From: CAYSZB01 sp964435475
Lineage (GTDB): Bacteria > Chloroflexota > Anaerolineae > Anaerolineales > Anaerolineaceae
DNA length: 64,000 nucleotides
Assembly: GCA_964435475.1 (NCBI GenBank)
Contig: CAYSZB010000006.1
Span: forward strand, 6,075 to 70,074
Reading direction: 5' to 3'
Shown: positions 1 through 7,306 of the stretch, in pieces
How the letters are laid out: each line of letters starts with the position of its first letter
Numbering within the stretch: position 1 is the stretch's first letter
Notes under the pieces: generated by a model
What the model was told of the DNA's origin: nothing
What the model saw: only the letters and a program-made list of their open reading frames with translations
Database searches by the model: none
Made by a program: the position numbers and the translations under genes

Positions 1-36
1 TCCTGGGGATCTCCCCAAACTCACCTTATCTAATAC

Positions 37-1071
37 TTATGGTTTCATCACGATCTTCATCGCACTCTTGGGGCAATGCCCCAGGGTTTCGACAACCAGC
101 CCGAGATCCGAGAACGCGGTCAGACCCTCTTCCAGTGTGATCACCTTGGTGAAGAAATGGCTCATATCCAGGCGATTTTCCTGGAACAGGCGGATGGACG
201 GCACCATGGTGTTCTGACCCAGGTAAAGTCCCAGGATCTTGGTCGCCCAGCGGGTGATCTCGTTGGGGATCACGGTGGCGGTGATGCTTGAATCCATGCC
301 AAAAGGCAGGACCTTGCCGCCCGGGGTGACGCACTTCAGGGCTTGTTCCAGCCCGTTACCCGTGGCTTCGATCACGATGTCCGCTTTCTTGCCGTAGGTG
401 AAATTTTCGACCATGCTGGGGATGTCCACTTCATTGGGATCCCAGGCGGTCAGCCCGCACTTTTTTGCCAGTTCACGGCGGAACGGATCGATCTCGGATA
501 CCGCCACCTTGGCGGCTATGTTCTTGGCGAACTGGGCAAACAGGTAGCCGATCGGGCCGAAACCAATGATCGTTACATACTCGTAGGGCAGCATCTGCAG
601 GGTGTTCATGCCATTGACCACGGTGGCCAGGGTCTCCACCTGTGTGCCGAAGATGTCATCGATCTCATCCGGCAGCACAAAACACTGCTTCTCAGGTACC
701 AGGACATACTCCGCGTAACCGCCATCGCGCATTACACCCAGCGCACTGGTCTTGATATCCACGCACTGGCTGGTCAAACCCCGCCGGCAGAACTCACAGA
801 ATCCGCAGCGGATGTTGTTATCCACTGCCACCCGGTCGCCAATCTTGACATGGTGCACATGCGTGCCGATTTCAACCACCTCACCACAAAACTCATGTCC
901 CAGGACCGTATCGGGCTTTACATGATGTTTGCCTTCAATGATCTTGACATCGCTGCCACAGATGCCCACCGCTTTGATCTTCAAGACCACATCATCCGGA
1001 TCTTTAACATGCGGCAAGGCCCGCTCTTCCAATACCAACTTACCTACATCTTTATAAACCAGTGCTCTCAT
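37..1071 (-). CDS. Zinc-dependent MDR-family alcohol/polyol dehydrogenase
   Basis: A 344-residue medium-chain dehydrogenase of the sorbitol/threonine dehydrogenase type. The N-terminal GroES-like domain carries the catalytic zinc pattern (GICGSD, then GHE about 25 residues later). A four-cysteine structural zinc loop follows (CGFCEFC plus a Cys eight residues on). The Rossmann fold begins near IIGFGPIGYLFAQ. The start was placed at the ATG at 1071 because AAGGAG lies just upstream and the family fold begins there; the frame stays open to 1206 without a ribosome site. It is the last gene of the hexuronate operon, 82 bp after the kinase, with its own copy of the LacI-type palindrome in front. 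It probably oxidises or reduces a sugar acid or polyol feeding the KDG route; the substrate cannot be read from sequence. Confidence 0.85.
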   Translation of the reverse strand: MRALVYKDVGKLVLEERALPHVKDPDDVVLKIKAVGICGSDVKIIEGKHHVKPDTVLGHEFCGEVVEIGTHVHHVKIGDRVAVDNNIRCGFCEFCRRGLTSQCVDIKTSALGVMRDGGYAEYVLVPEKQCFVLPDEIDDIFGTQVETLATVVNGMNTLQMLPYEYVTIIGFGPIGYLFAQFAKNIAAKVAVSEIDPFRRELAKKCGLTAWDPNEVDIPSMVENFTYGKKADIVIEATGNGLEQALKCVTPGGKVLPFGMDSSITATVIPNEITRWATKILGLYLGQNTMVPSIRLFQENRLDMSHFFTKVITLEEGLTAFSDLGLVVETLGHCPKSAMKIVMKP

Positions 1072-1093
1072 TTTTATCTCCTTAATTTCTATT

Positions 1094-1107
1094 TGCACAC
1101 GTGTGCA
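1094..1107. promoter_or_regulatory. LacI-type operator palindrome upstream of the dehydrogenase
   Basis: Perfect 14-bp palindrome TGCACACGTGTGCA, 22 bp before the dehydrogenase ATG. The identical 14-mer occurs at 5611-5624 in front of the LacI-family gene, so both are likely bound by that regulator. No clear -35/-10 pair was found in the 82-bp gap. A second inverted repeat (GATAAC, 8-nt spacer, GTTATC at 1116-1135) lies next to it. Confidence 0.7.
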
Positions 1108-1153
1108 GTGTTTTTGATAACAACCGATCGTTATCGTATTTCTATTGAAATTT

Positions 1154-2239
1154 TCAGCGCTGAATTCGCGCTGATCCTCCTTTGGCGAACGCCCTGACCT
1201 GTTCAATGGTCGCCATGGTCGTATCGCCCGGGAAGGTGGTTAATAGCGCACCATGCGCCCAGCCCAGGTTAACCGCCTGTTGTGGTTCCTCACCACTCAA
1301 CATGCCATAGAACAAACCGGCGGCAAAGCCATCGCCCCCACCTACCCGGTCATACACATCCAGTTCACATGTCGGTGAAAGGTATGCCTGCCCATCAATC
1401 CAGGCCACCGCGCCCCAGGAATGGCGGTTGGTGGAATGCACCTCACGCAGGGTGGTTGCGACCACATGCACATGCGGGTAAACCTGCAGTACACGATCGA
1501 TCATTTCGATAAATGACCCGGCATCCAGGCTGGAACGTCCGCTCACCTCGGGACCTTTGATACCCAGTCCAAGCTGCAGGTCTTCCTCGTTTCCCACCAG
1601 CACATCTACGTAGGGCATAATGCTGCCCAACACCCCGCGTGCCTGTTCCTGCCCGCCCCAGATCGACCACAATTTGGCGCGATAGTTCAGGTCAAAAGAG
1701 ATCACAGCACCTTGTGCTTTTGCTTCCTGCATGGCTTCCACGATTAACGGCCCGGTGGTCGCCGAGAGTGCGGCAAAAATCCCCCCGCTGTGGAACCAGC
1801 GCACACCATTTTTGAAGATGGCCGACCAGTCAAAATCACCCGGCTTGAGCAGCCCCCCAGCCTCGTTGGCACGGTTGTAAAAAACAACCGGTGGGCGCAC
1901 ACCCTGGCCGCGGTCACTGTAGACGGTGGCCATGTTGGGTCCATTCACGCCGTTATGGGTAAAGTGTTTAAAGAATGGCTGCACCCCCATTGCGCGCACC
2001 TGGCCGCTGATCAGGTCACCGATCGGGTAATCCACCATGGCTGATGCAATGCCGGTCCTGAGCCCAAAGCAGTCTGCCAGGTTGGCTGCGCAGTTGAATT
2101 CGCCGCCGCTGACATGGATCTGGCATTGGCGCGCTTTGCGGAAGGGCACCACGCCCGGGTCCAGGCGGTGTACCAGTGCACCCAGTGACAGGAAGTCCAA
2201 TTCACCCTGGGCAGGGATCTGCAATTGTTTTTCTTCCAT
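1154..2239 (-). CDS. kdgK: PfkB-family sugar kinase, probable 2-dehydro-3-deoxygluconokinase
   Basis: A 361-residue ribokinase-fold kinase. It has the early substrate-binding GGEFNCA segment and the C-terminal PfkB signature with anion hole and catalytic Asp, DRVGGGDGFAAGL. Expected reaction: ATP-dependent phosphorylation of 2-keto-3-deoxygluconate to KDPG. The KDG assignment rests on its position directly after mannonate oxidoreductase and tagaturonate epimerase and on the GGGDGF variant of the motif, which I associate with bacterial KDG kinases; a different sugar acid is possible. Start chosen at 2239 because AAGGA sits 6 bp upstream. An in-frame ATG at 2254 has only a weak ribosome site. 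The mannonate dehydratase and KDPG aldolase needed to complete the route are not in this window. Confidence 0.8.
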   Translation of the reverse strand: MEEKQLQIPAQGELDFLSLGALVHRLDPGVVPFRKARQCQIHVSGGEFNCAANLADCFGLRTGIASAMVDYPIGDLISGQVRAMGVQPFFKHFTHNGVNGPNMATVYSDRGQGVRPPVVFYNRANEAGGLLKPGDFDWSAIFKNGVRWFHSGGIFAALSATTGPLIVEAMQEAKAQGAVISFDLNYRAKLWSIWGGQEQARGVLGSIMPYVDVLVGNEEDLQLGLGIKGPEVSGRSSLDAGSFIEMIDRVLQVYPHVHVVATTLREVHSTNRHSWGAVAWIDGQAYLSPTCELDVYDRVGGGDGFAAGLFYGMLSGEEPQQAVNLGWAHGALLTTFPGDTTMATIEQVRAFAKGGSARIQR

Positions 2240-2259
2240 TCCTGATCCTTTCATCTTAA

Positions 2260-3099
2260 CTAAACACCACTGTATGCCGAAAAGCCGCCATCGATCGGGA
2301 TGACCACCCCGGTTACAAAAGCAGATGCCGGCGCAAGCAGCCACAGAACGCTTCCTACCAGGTCATCCGGCACCCCAAAACGTTCCGCCGGGGTGTGGTC
2401 GATGATCTGCCTGCCGCGTTTCGTTAGTTCACCACTTTCTATTTCAGTGAGCAGGTAACGGTTTTGCTCGGTAAGGAAAAAACCCGGCGCAATGGCATTT
2501 ACGCGGATGGCCGGATCATATTCCTGTGCCATATGTACCGCCAGCCACTGGGTGAAGTTGCTCACCCCGGCTTTGGCTGCCGAGTAGGCTACAACCCGTG
2601 TAAGAGGACGAAAAGCGTTCATTGAAGAAATATTGAGGATGGTGCCACTTTTTTGGGCAGCCATAATGCGACCAAAGACCTGGCAGGGAAGGATGGTGCC
2701 CATCAGGTTGAGGTTTAAAACCCACTGCAATGCTTCGGCGGGCAGGTCAAAGAAGGTCGCATCCGTACCGGTGGTTGCCTGGGGACGGTTACCGCCTGCT
2801 CCATTGACCAGGATATCCACCCGGCCATACTTCTCCAGGACAGCTCCAGCCAGCACCTCAATGCTGCTTTTTTCCAATACATCGCAGGCCATGGCACATG
2901 CCTGCCCGCCATCGGCATGGATTTCGCTCACCAATCCCTCGGCTACCGAAATGTTCCTGTCTGCTACCACAACCGTAGCACCTTTGCCGGCGAGAGCGCG
3001 GCACAATGTGGCGCACAACACCCCTGCTCCGCCTGTGACCACGGCCACCTTGCCTTCCAGGTTGAATAAGACTTCCAGTTCCTTTTTGTCCATGCTCAT
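2260..3099 (-). CDS. SDR-family oxidoreductase, probable D-mannonate oxidoreductase (fructuronate reductase)
   Basis: A 279-residue short-chain dehydrogenase. Cofactor motif near residue 22 is TGGAGVLCATL, a GxxxGxG-type glycine motif. NGAGG follows, with catalytic Ser in NISSMNAF and YSAAK as the Tyr/Lys pair. The first ATG overlaps the uxaE stop codon (ATGA), suggesting translational coupling; an ATG two codons in (3093) has better spacing from AAAGGAA. This SDR type (B. subtilis YjmF-like) reduces D-fructuronate to D-mannonate. It sits between tagaturonate epimerase and KDG kinase, exactly where such a step is needed. The exact substrate is inferred from context. Confidence 0.8.
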   Translation of the reverse strand: MSMDKKELEVLFNLEGKVAVVTGGAGVLCATLCRALAGKGATVVVADRNISVAEGLVSEIHADGGQACAMACDVLEKSSIEVLAGAVLEKYGRVDILVNGAGGNRPQATTGTDATFFDLPAEALQWVLNLNLMGTILPCQVFGRIMAAQKSGTILNISSMNAFRPLTRVVAYSAAKAGVSNFTQWLAVHMAQEYDPAIRVNAIAPGFFLTEQNRYLLTEIESGELTKRGRQIIDHTPAERFGVPDDLVGSVLWLLAPASAFVTGVVIPIDGGFSAYSGV

Positions 3100-4565
3100 T
3101 TCCTTTCTTTCCTACTGGCAAATGGTGCCAGGTGACGCATAAAATGTGCCTCCAGGTCCTGGCTGTATCTTTCAAGGTTGGCTTCCAGGAATTCCATCAG
3201 GCGGTTTCTGAAGAGCAGCTCGCCTTGACCATCCCGGGCTGTCATCACCGATCCAAAGGTCACATGGAATACCTGGCGGGCATCGAATTGATCGATCAGG
3301 GCATGCCAATCTGTGACCACATCCGGCTGAGGTACCTTTTTCAGGTCAGCGGAAACATGGTAGGTCAGGCGATCCTCATTATAATGGCTGCGGGCAAAAG
3401 TGAAGATTTCGCGCAAGAAATCAGTCTTTACGGATGCAATCGTATGCAGTGCTGTCAGGTAGCTGGTACCGGCAGTCTTCAGGTGGACCAGTCCCTGCGT
3501 GGCCTGCATGGCCATGGTGTAGACGCTGTATTTGTCCGACCCGGAGTGCAGGCTTAGTTTGTATGGTCCAAAATGCCTGGCCAGGGCGGCATGGGCCTGA
3601 ACATAACGGTCAAACTCGTCCAGGTCACCAATGTAATCGACCCCTTTTTCAAAGCGACCAATGTAGCGCGGTGCAAGGCTGACCCAGCGCACGCCCATAC
3701 GACTGAGTTCACCAGCCACATAGGCATGCTCATGCAACGAGGTCAGCTGGTCTGTTTCATCCACTGACACTTCGAACTCGAAAGGCTGGCTTCCTGCACG
3801 GCTTTCCAGGTAGTGGTAGAGCCTGACCACATGCGCCACTGCCCTTCCATACTTCGCCATCGCCCTCAAAAGAGTACCTTCATCGAAGTGCAGATGGTGG
3901 CCCTCAATATTCAGCGAGCGGCCCAGCAGGCCGCTATCAGCAACCTTCATACCTTCTGGTAATTGTTCGACCAGTTCGCGCAGTCTTCCAATATCCGCAC
4001 TTTCAGCGGAGTTGTCCACGTGATCGCCCGGGTCAACCGTGAAGAAAGTGTACCCGGCGTCCAGGCAGGCATCGACATCCTGCTCCGTTTTCAAATGATC
4101 GGCGTCCGCGCCAAAACCACCCTGCCAGCCCTCCTGGAATATTCCCCAGGTGGCATCGTCCATCACCACTTGCGGTGTGCGTGCTGTACGTACCATCTCG
4201 CGGATCGATTGCTGCGGAAAAATGGGTAATAATGTGCCTTCAAAATGACGCATGGCGCGCACGTGTCCCGGGGTGGCCAACCCCAGGCGGTCCCCCAGCC
4301 CGGCAGATGTCTGCAACCCGAGCAATTTCGGTTGCAGCCACGGCAATTTACTGCGCAGCAGGCTGGCATTTACACTATTCATAGGGGCAATGATCAGCGT
4401 TCGGGCATTCCTGGGGATGCGCTCCCCCTGCCAACCTGGGTCCGGGTTCTCTTCTGCGATGACCAGGCAGCGTTTTCCCGAGATAAGTGCCAATCCATAG
4501 GTTCCCCCCGCCTGGGTCTGGATTGAACTTTTGATCATATCAAGGTTGCTGAATTCATCCAACAT
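3096..4565 (-). CDS. uxaE: UxaE-family tagaturonate epimerase
   Basis: A 489-residue protein that I recognise as the UxaE family, TIM-barrel-like epimerases that interconvert D-tagaturonate and D-fructuronate. They are found where the UxaB/UxaA galacturonate branch is missing. Family-like segments include the C-terminal HVSADLKKVPQPD and FHVTFGSV and the central SLHSGSDKYSVY stretch. Start: ATG at 4565 after AAGGAG. It lies 3 bp after the LacI gene and overlaps the next gene by 4 bp. In context it feeds galacturonate-derived tagaturonate into mannonate and KDG metabolism. Recognition is from memory of the family, without a search. Confidence 0.72.
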   Translation of the reverse strand: MLDEFSNLDMIKSSIQTQAGGTYGLALISGKRCLVIAEENPDPGWQGERIPRNARTLIIAPMNSVNASLLRSKLPWLQPKLLGLQTSAGLGDRLGLATPGHVRAMRHFEGTLLPIFPQQSIREMVRTARTPQVVMDDATWGIFQEGWQGGFGADADHLKTEQDVDACLDAGYTFFTVDPGDHVDNSAESADIGRLRELVEQLPEGMKVADSGLLGRSLNIEGHHLHFDEGTLLRAMAKYGRAVAHVVRLYHYLESRAGSQPFEFEVSVDETDQLTSLHEHAYVAGELSRMGVRWVSLAPRYIGRFEKGVDYIGDLDEFDRYVQAHAALARHFGPYKLSLHSGSDKYSVYTMAMQATQGLVHLKTAGTSYLTALHTIASVKTDFLREIFTFARSHYNEDRLTYHVSADLKKVPQPDVVTDWHALIDQFDARQVFHVTFGSVMTARDGQGELLFRNRLMEFLEANLERYSQDLEAHFMRHLAPFASRKERK

Positions 4566-4568
4566 GGA

Positions 4569-5600
4569 TCACTCCTTGTTCCTAAATGCAATACCGGTCG
4601 ATTCGCGTACCAGCAGGGTGCCCTGCAGGACCTTGACCTGTTGATTTTCAGGCAGAACCACCTGGTTGGCCGATAACAGTTCAAGCAGCAGGCGCGCCGC
4701 TTCGCGACCGATCTCACGCTTGGGCTGGTCAAAGGTGGTCAGGCTGGGATTGGTGAAGGCTGCGTAGGTGATATTATCGAACCCGGCTACCGAGAGTTGC
4801 CCGGGGACAGTCACGCCCTTTTCCTGGCAGCCACGCAGGACACCCACTGCCAGCATGTCGTTAAAGCAGAACAGCGCACTCGGGGGCTGTGCCAGGCTCA
4901 TGAAATACGAAAGCGCCTGTTGTCCCAACTCGGGCAGTCCTCCAGGCACATGGTAGATGTATTCGGGTGGCACGGGCAGTTCTTGAGCTGCCATTTCATC
5001 CAGGAAACCGCTCAAACGGTCCTGGGTGGTGCGGCCCGAAGCGGCATTACCGAGGTATGCAATGTGGCGATGACCTAAAGAGATCAGGTGCCGCGTGATC
5101 TGCCGTGCACCGTCCAGGTCATCGTGGTAGATGGAAAAATTATAATTTTCAGCTGCCTGCTGGTTGACCATCACCACCGGAAAACCGCGTGACAGCAGGC
5201 GATGTACCTGCGCCTGGCTGAAAGAGGACGAACAGATGATCAGGCCATCGGTCCGCTGTTCAACCATAGCCTGCACGATGCGCTGCTCTTTCTGGGGATC
5301 ATGCTGCGAGGCAGCGATCAACAGGGAATAATTCTTTTCCTGGGAGTACTCCTCGATCCCGTAAAGGACATCTGCGAAGAAGGGATCCGCAATGCTGCTG
5401 AGGATCACCCCCAGCGCCTGGGTGCGGCGGGTTTTTAAACTCCGCGCAGCTGCACTGGGGTAGTAACCTTGCTCCCGGGCGATCTGCTGGATGCGCCTGG
5501 CCGTGTCTTCAGACACCAGGCTGCTGTCGTGCAGCGCCCGTGAAACGGTGGAGTGAGATACCCCGGCAATCCGGGCAATGCTCTTGATTGTTGCTGTCAT
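4569..5600 (-). CDS. LacI-family transcriptional regulator of the hexuronate operon
   Basis: A 343-residue LacI/GalR regulator. The N-terminal helix-turn-helix is ATIKSIARIAGVSHSTVSRAL, followed by a hinge (SAAARSLKTRRTQALGVI) and a periplasmic-binding-protein-like effector domain with FDQPKREIGREAARLL near the end. Start at the ATG at 5600, where the HTH begins; an in-frame ATG further upstream would place the operator inside the coding region. It is the first gene of a five-gene minus-strand operon. A promoter (TTGACG, 17 bp, TAAACT) and a 16-bp palindrome precede it, so it probably represses itself and the downstream uronate genes and responds to an uronate or pathway intermediate. Confidence 0.9.
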   Translation of the reverse strand: MTATIKSIARIAGVSHSTVSRALHDSSLVSEDTARRIQQIAREQGYYPSAAARSLKTRRTQALGVILSSIADPFFADVLYGIEEYSQEKNYSLLIAASQHDPQKEQRIVQAMVEQRTDGLIICSSSFSQAQVHRLLSRGFPVVMVNQQAAENYNFSIYHDDLDGARQITRHLISLGHRHIAYLGNAASGRTTQDRLSGFLDEMAAQELPVPPEYIYHVPGGLPELGQQALSYFMSLAQPPSALFCFNDMLAVGVLRGCQEKGVTVPGQLSVAGFDNITYAAFTNPSLTTFDQPKREIGREAARLLLELLSANQVVLPENQQVKVLQGTLLVRESTGIAFRNKE

Positions 5601-5609
5601 AAGAACCTT

Positions 5610-5625
5610 TTGCACACGTGTGCAA
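5610..5625. promoter_or_regulatory. LacI-type operator palindrome upstream of the regulator gene
   Basis: Perfect 16-bp palindrome TTGCACACGTGTGCAA with a CpG-centred core, as is usual for LacI-family sites. It lies just downstream of the predicted transcription start and 9 bp before the start codon, a position suited to repression. The core 14-mer is repeated at 1094-1107. Confidence 0.8.
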
Positions 5626-5635
5626 TCTTGATCAA

Positions 5636-5664
5636 AGTTTAATCAGTTTTGTGATAATCGTCAA
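5636..5664 (-). promoter_or_regulatory. Promoter of the LacI/hexuronate operon
   Basis: Reading the minus strand: -35 TTGACG (5659-5664), 17-bp spacer, -10 TAAACT (5636-5641). The predicted start near 5629 lies immediately upstream of the palindrome at 5610-5625. Confidence 0.65.
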
Positions 5665-5667
5665 GTC

Positions 5668-5691
5668 TTTTTGCAAGTAATCTTGCAAAAA
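5668..5691. promoter_or_regulatory. Candidate RpiR-type operator (TTGCAA-N6-TTGCAA), copy 1
   Basis: Perfect inverted repeat with 10-bp arms, TTTTTGCAAG and CTTGCAAAAA, around a TAAT spacer. Each arm contains the self-palindromic hexamer TTGCAA, and the second hexamer doubles as the -35 of the HAD operon promoter. An almost identical arrangement stands in front of the RpiR-family gene at 12.53 kb. Confidence 0.65.
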
Positions 5692-5711
5692 TGTTAAAAA
5701 TGTCGTATGAT
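5683..5711 (+). promoter_or_regulatory. Promoter of the HAD/mutase/kinase operon
   Basis: -35 TTGCAA (5683-5688), exactly 17 bp, -10 TATGAT (5706-5711). The predicted start near 5718 gives a leader of about 42 nt before the ATG at 5760, which has GGAGG at 5751-5755. Confidence 0.7.
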
Positions 5712-5759
5712 TAGTCATTGTCAGTATGGTGCTGGCAAATACAAAACCCTGGAGGTACC

Positions 5760-6515
5760 ATGATCCCACCCATTGAAATCGAGGCCATTTTTCTCGACAT
5801 CGGCAATACCATGCGCATCGTCATCGAAGACCCGCCATTCCAGGCCCAGGCCAAACAGCAGCTTTATGAACTGGTTGGTGCCCGGGAGCCCTTTGATGAA
5901 TTCTTTGATAAGATCGAGGTCAACTGGAAAGCATACCGCAAACAGTCCAAAGCCAGCCTGAAAGAAGCCTCTGAACGTGAGCTGTGGTCAAAATGGCTCC
6001 TGCCGGGTTACCCCGAGGGCATCATTGCCCCCCTGGCGGGCAAGTTAACCCGCCTGTGGCGTGATCACGATGGTCGGCGGGTTCCCCGCGCGGACGCCAA
6101 AGAAACAATCATTGAACTGGACCACCGGGGATACAAACTGGGCATCATCGCCAACACCATCACTGAGACCGAGATCCCTGACTGGATGGAATCCGATGGC
6201 GTCAGGCAGTATTTCAAATCCGTGATCCTTTCATCAAAAGTTGCCTTGCGCAAACCGGATCCCGAGATTTACTGGCTGGCAGCCCGCGAGATCGGTGTGG
6301 AACCCGGGAAATGCGCTTATGTGGGTGACAACCCGGTGCGGGATGTGGAAGGCACCTACGCGGCAGGTTATGGCATGATGATCCTCTTTGAGGAACCAGC
6401 TACATTAGCCAAAGAACCACCTGACAAGTGGATTAAGCCCGACTTTACCATTCGTGAAACACGCGAATTGCTGGATATTTTCCCCGCCCGCCCAACCTCT
6501 GCCGGGGGAGCATAA
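5760..6515 (+). CDS. HAD-superfamily phosphatase 1 of the locus
   Basis: A 251-residue HAD hydrolase. Motif I is IFLDIGNTM, with the nucleophile Asp followed by Gly at +2, as in YihX-type phosphatases. Motif II is IIANT, the motif III Lys is in LRKPDPEIY, and motif IV is YVGDNPVRD. The helical cap carries ASERELWSKWLLPGY, a signature repeated in the other HADs of this locus. Start at the ATG 5760 preceded by GGAGG. It is the first gene after the promoter and is followed 2 bp later by a same-length paralog. Likely cytoplasmic phosphomonoesterase; substrate unknown, probably a sugar or organic-acid phosphate given the neighbours. Confidence 0.85.
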   Translation: MIPPIEIEAIFLDIGNTMRIVIEDPPFQAQAKQQLYELVGAREPFDEFFDKIEVNWKAYRKQSKASLKEASERELWSKWLLPGYPEGIIAPLAGKLTRLWRDHDGRRVPRADAKETIIELDHRGYKLGIIANTITETEIPDWMESDGVRQYFKSVILSSKVALRKPDPEIYWLAAREIGVEPGKCAYVGDNPVRDVEGTYAAGYGMMILFEEPATLAKEPPDKWIKPDFTIRETRELLDIFPARPTSAGGA

Positions 6516-6517
6516 AT

Positions 6518-7273
6518 ATGGAGATCGAAGCTATCTTCCTTGACCTGGGCAATACCTTGCGCTTTGTCAAAAAAGATGCGCAGTACCAGGCAGATGCCAG
6601 GCAAAAAATTACCGAACTGGTGGGTAGCAATGAAGACCCAGGGGTCTTCTGTGCCAAGGTGGATGAACGCTACAAGGAATACCGGAAGTGGGCGTTTGAA
6701 CACATGCGCGAGGCACCCGAGGCAGAACTCTGGACGCGCTGGCTGGCTCCGGAGTTCCCGGTTGAGAAGATTGCCCCCCTGGGTGAGGAACTGACCTACC
6801 AGTACCGCCGGGCAAATGGCATCCGCGTGCTGGTCGAAAACGGCGTTGAGGTGGTGGATACATTGTACCGCCGCGGTTACATACTGGGCATTATCAGCAA
6901 CCTGATCAGCACCCGTGAGATCCCCGAATGGCTGAACAACGATGGCCTGGGGCATTACTTTAAATCGGTGGTTCTCTCCTCTGTACTGGGCATCCGCAAA
7001 CCGGATCCCGAGATCTACCTCACTGCTGCCCGCCAGGCCGGTGTCTCTCCCGATCGCTGTGCCTATGTGGGTGATAATCTCAAACGTGATGTCACCGGCA
7101 CACGTACCTCGGGGTTCGGCATGTCGATCATCATGCTGGAAGAGGACGAACTGAAAGATGCAGAGATCAATGAAGACAATCGCCCGGATGCGATTATTAT
7201 CCGCTTTGACGAATTGCTCGGCCTGTTCCCTGGTAGCCCCAGGGTCAATGCCGAAAAACTATTCTCTCTCTGA
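6518..7273 (+). CDS. HAD-superfamily phosphatase 2 of the locus
   Basis: A 251-residue paralog of the preceding gene. Motif I is IFLDLGNTL, motif II IISNLI, motif III IRKPDPEIY and motif IV YVGDNLKRD. The shared cap signature is APEAELWTRWLAPEF. A GGGGGAG ribosome site lies within the end of the preceding gene and its stop region, so the two are probably translated in tandem. Identical length suggests a relatively simple tandem duplication followed by divergence. Two HADs at the head of the operon could act on two different phosphate esters or form a heteromer; neither can be shown from sequence. Confidence 0.85.
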   Translation: MEIEAIFLDLGNTLRFVKKDAQYQADARQKITELVGSNEDPGVFCAKVDERYKEYRKWAFEHMREAPEAELWTRWLAPEFPVEKIAPLGEELTYQYRRANGIRVLVENGVEVVDTLYRRGYILGIISNLISTREIPEWLNNDGLGHYFKSVVLSSVLGIRKPDPEIYLTAARQAGVSPDRCAYVGDNLKRDVTGTRTSGFGMSIIMLEEDELKDAEINEDNRPDAIIIRFDELLGLFPGSPRVNAEKLFSL

Positions 7274-7306
7274 AGGGACGACCCGACCAGGGTCGGAAAG
7301 GTGATC

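Noticed and set aside
343..1197. Long open frame (284 codons) on the plus strand opposite the zinc dehydrogenase
   Set aside because: It is antisense to a gene with clear catalytic motifs, has no ribosome site and encodes no recognisable domain.
6368..6955. 195-codon minus-strand frame across the two HAD genes
   Set aside because: Spans the junction of two supported genes on the other strand and shows no domain or ribosome site.
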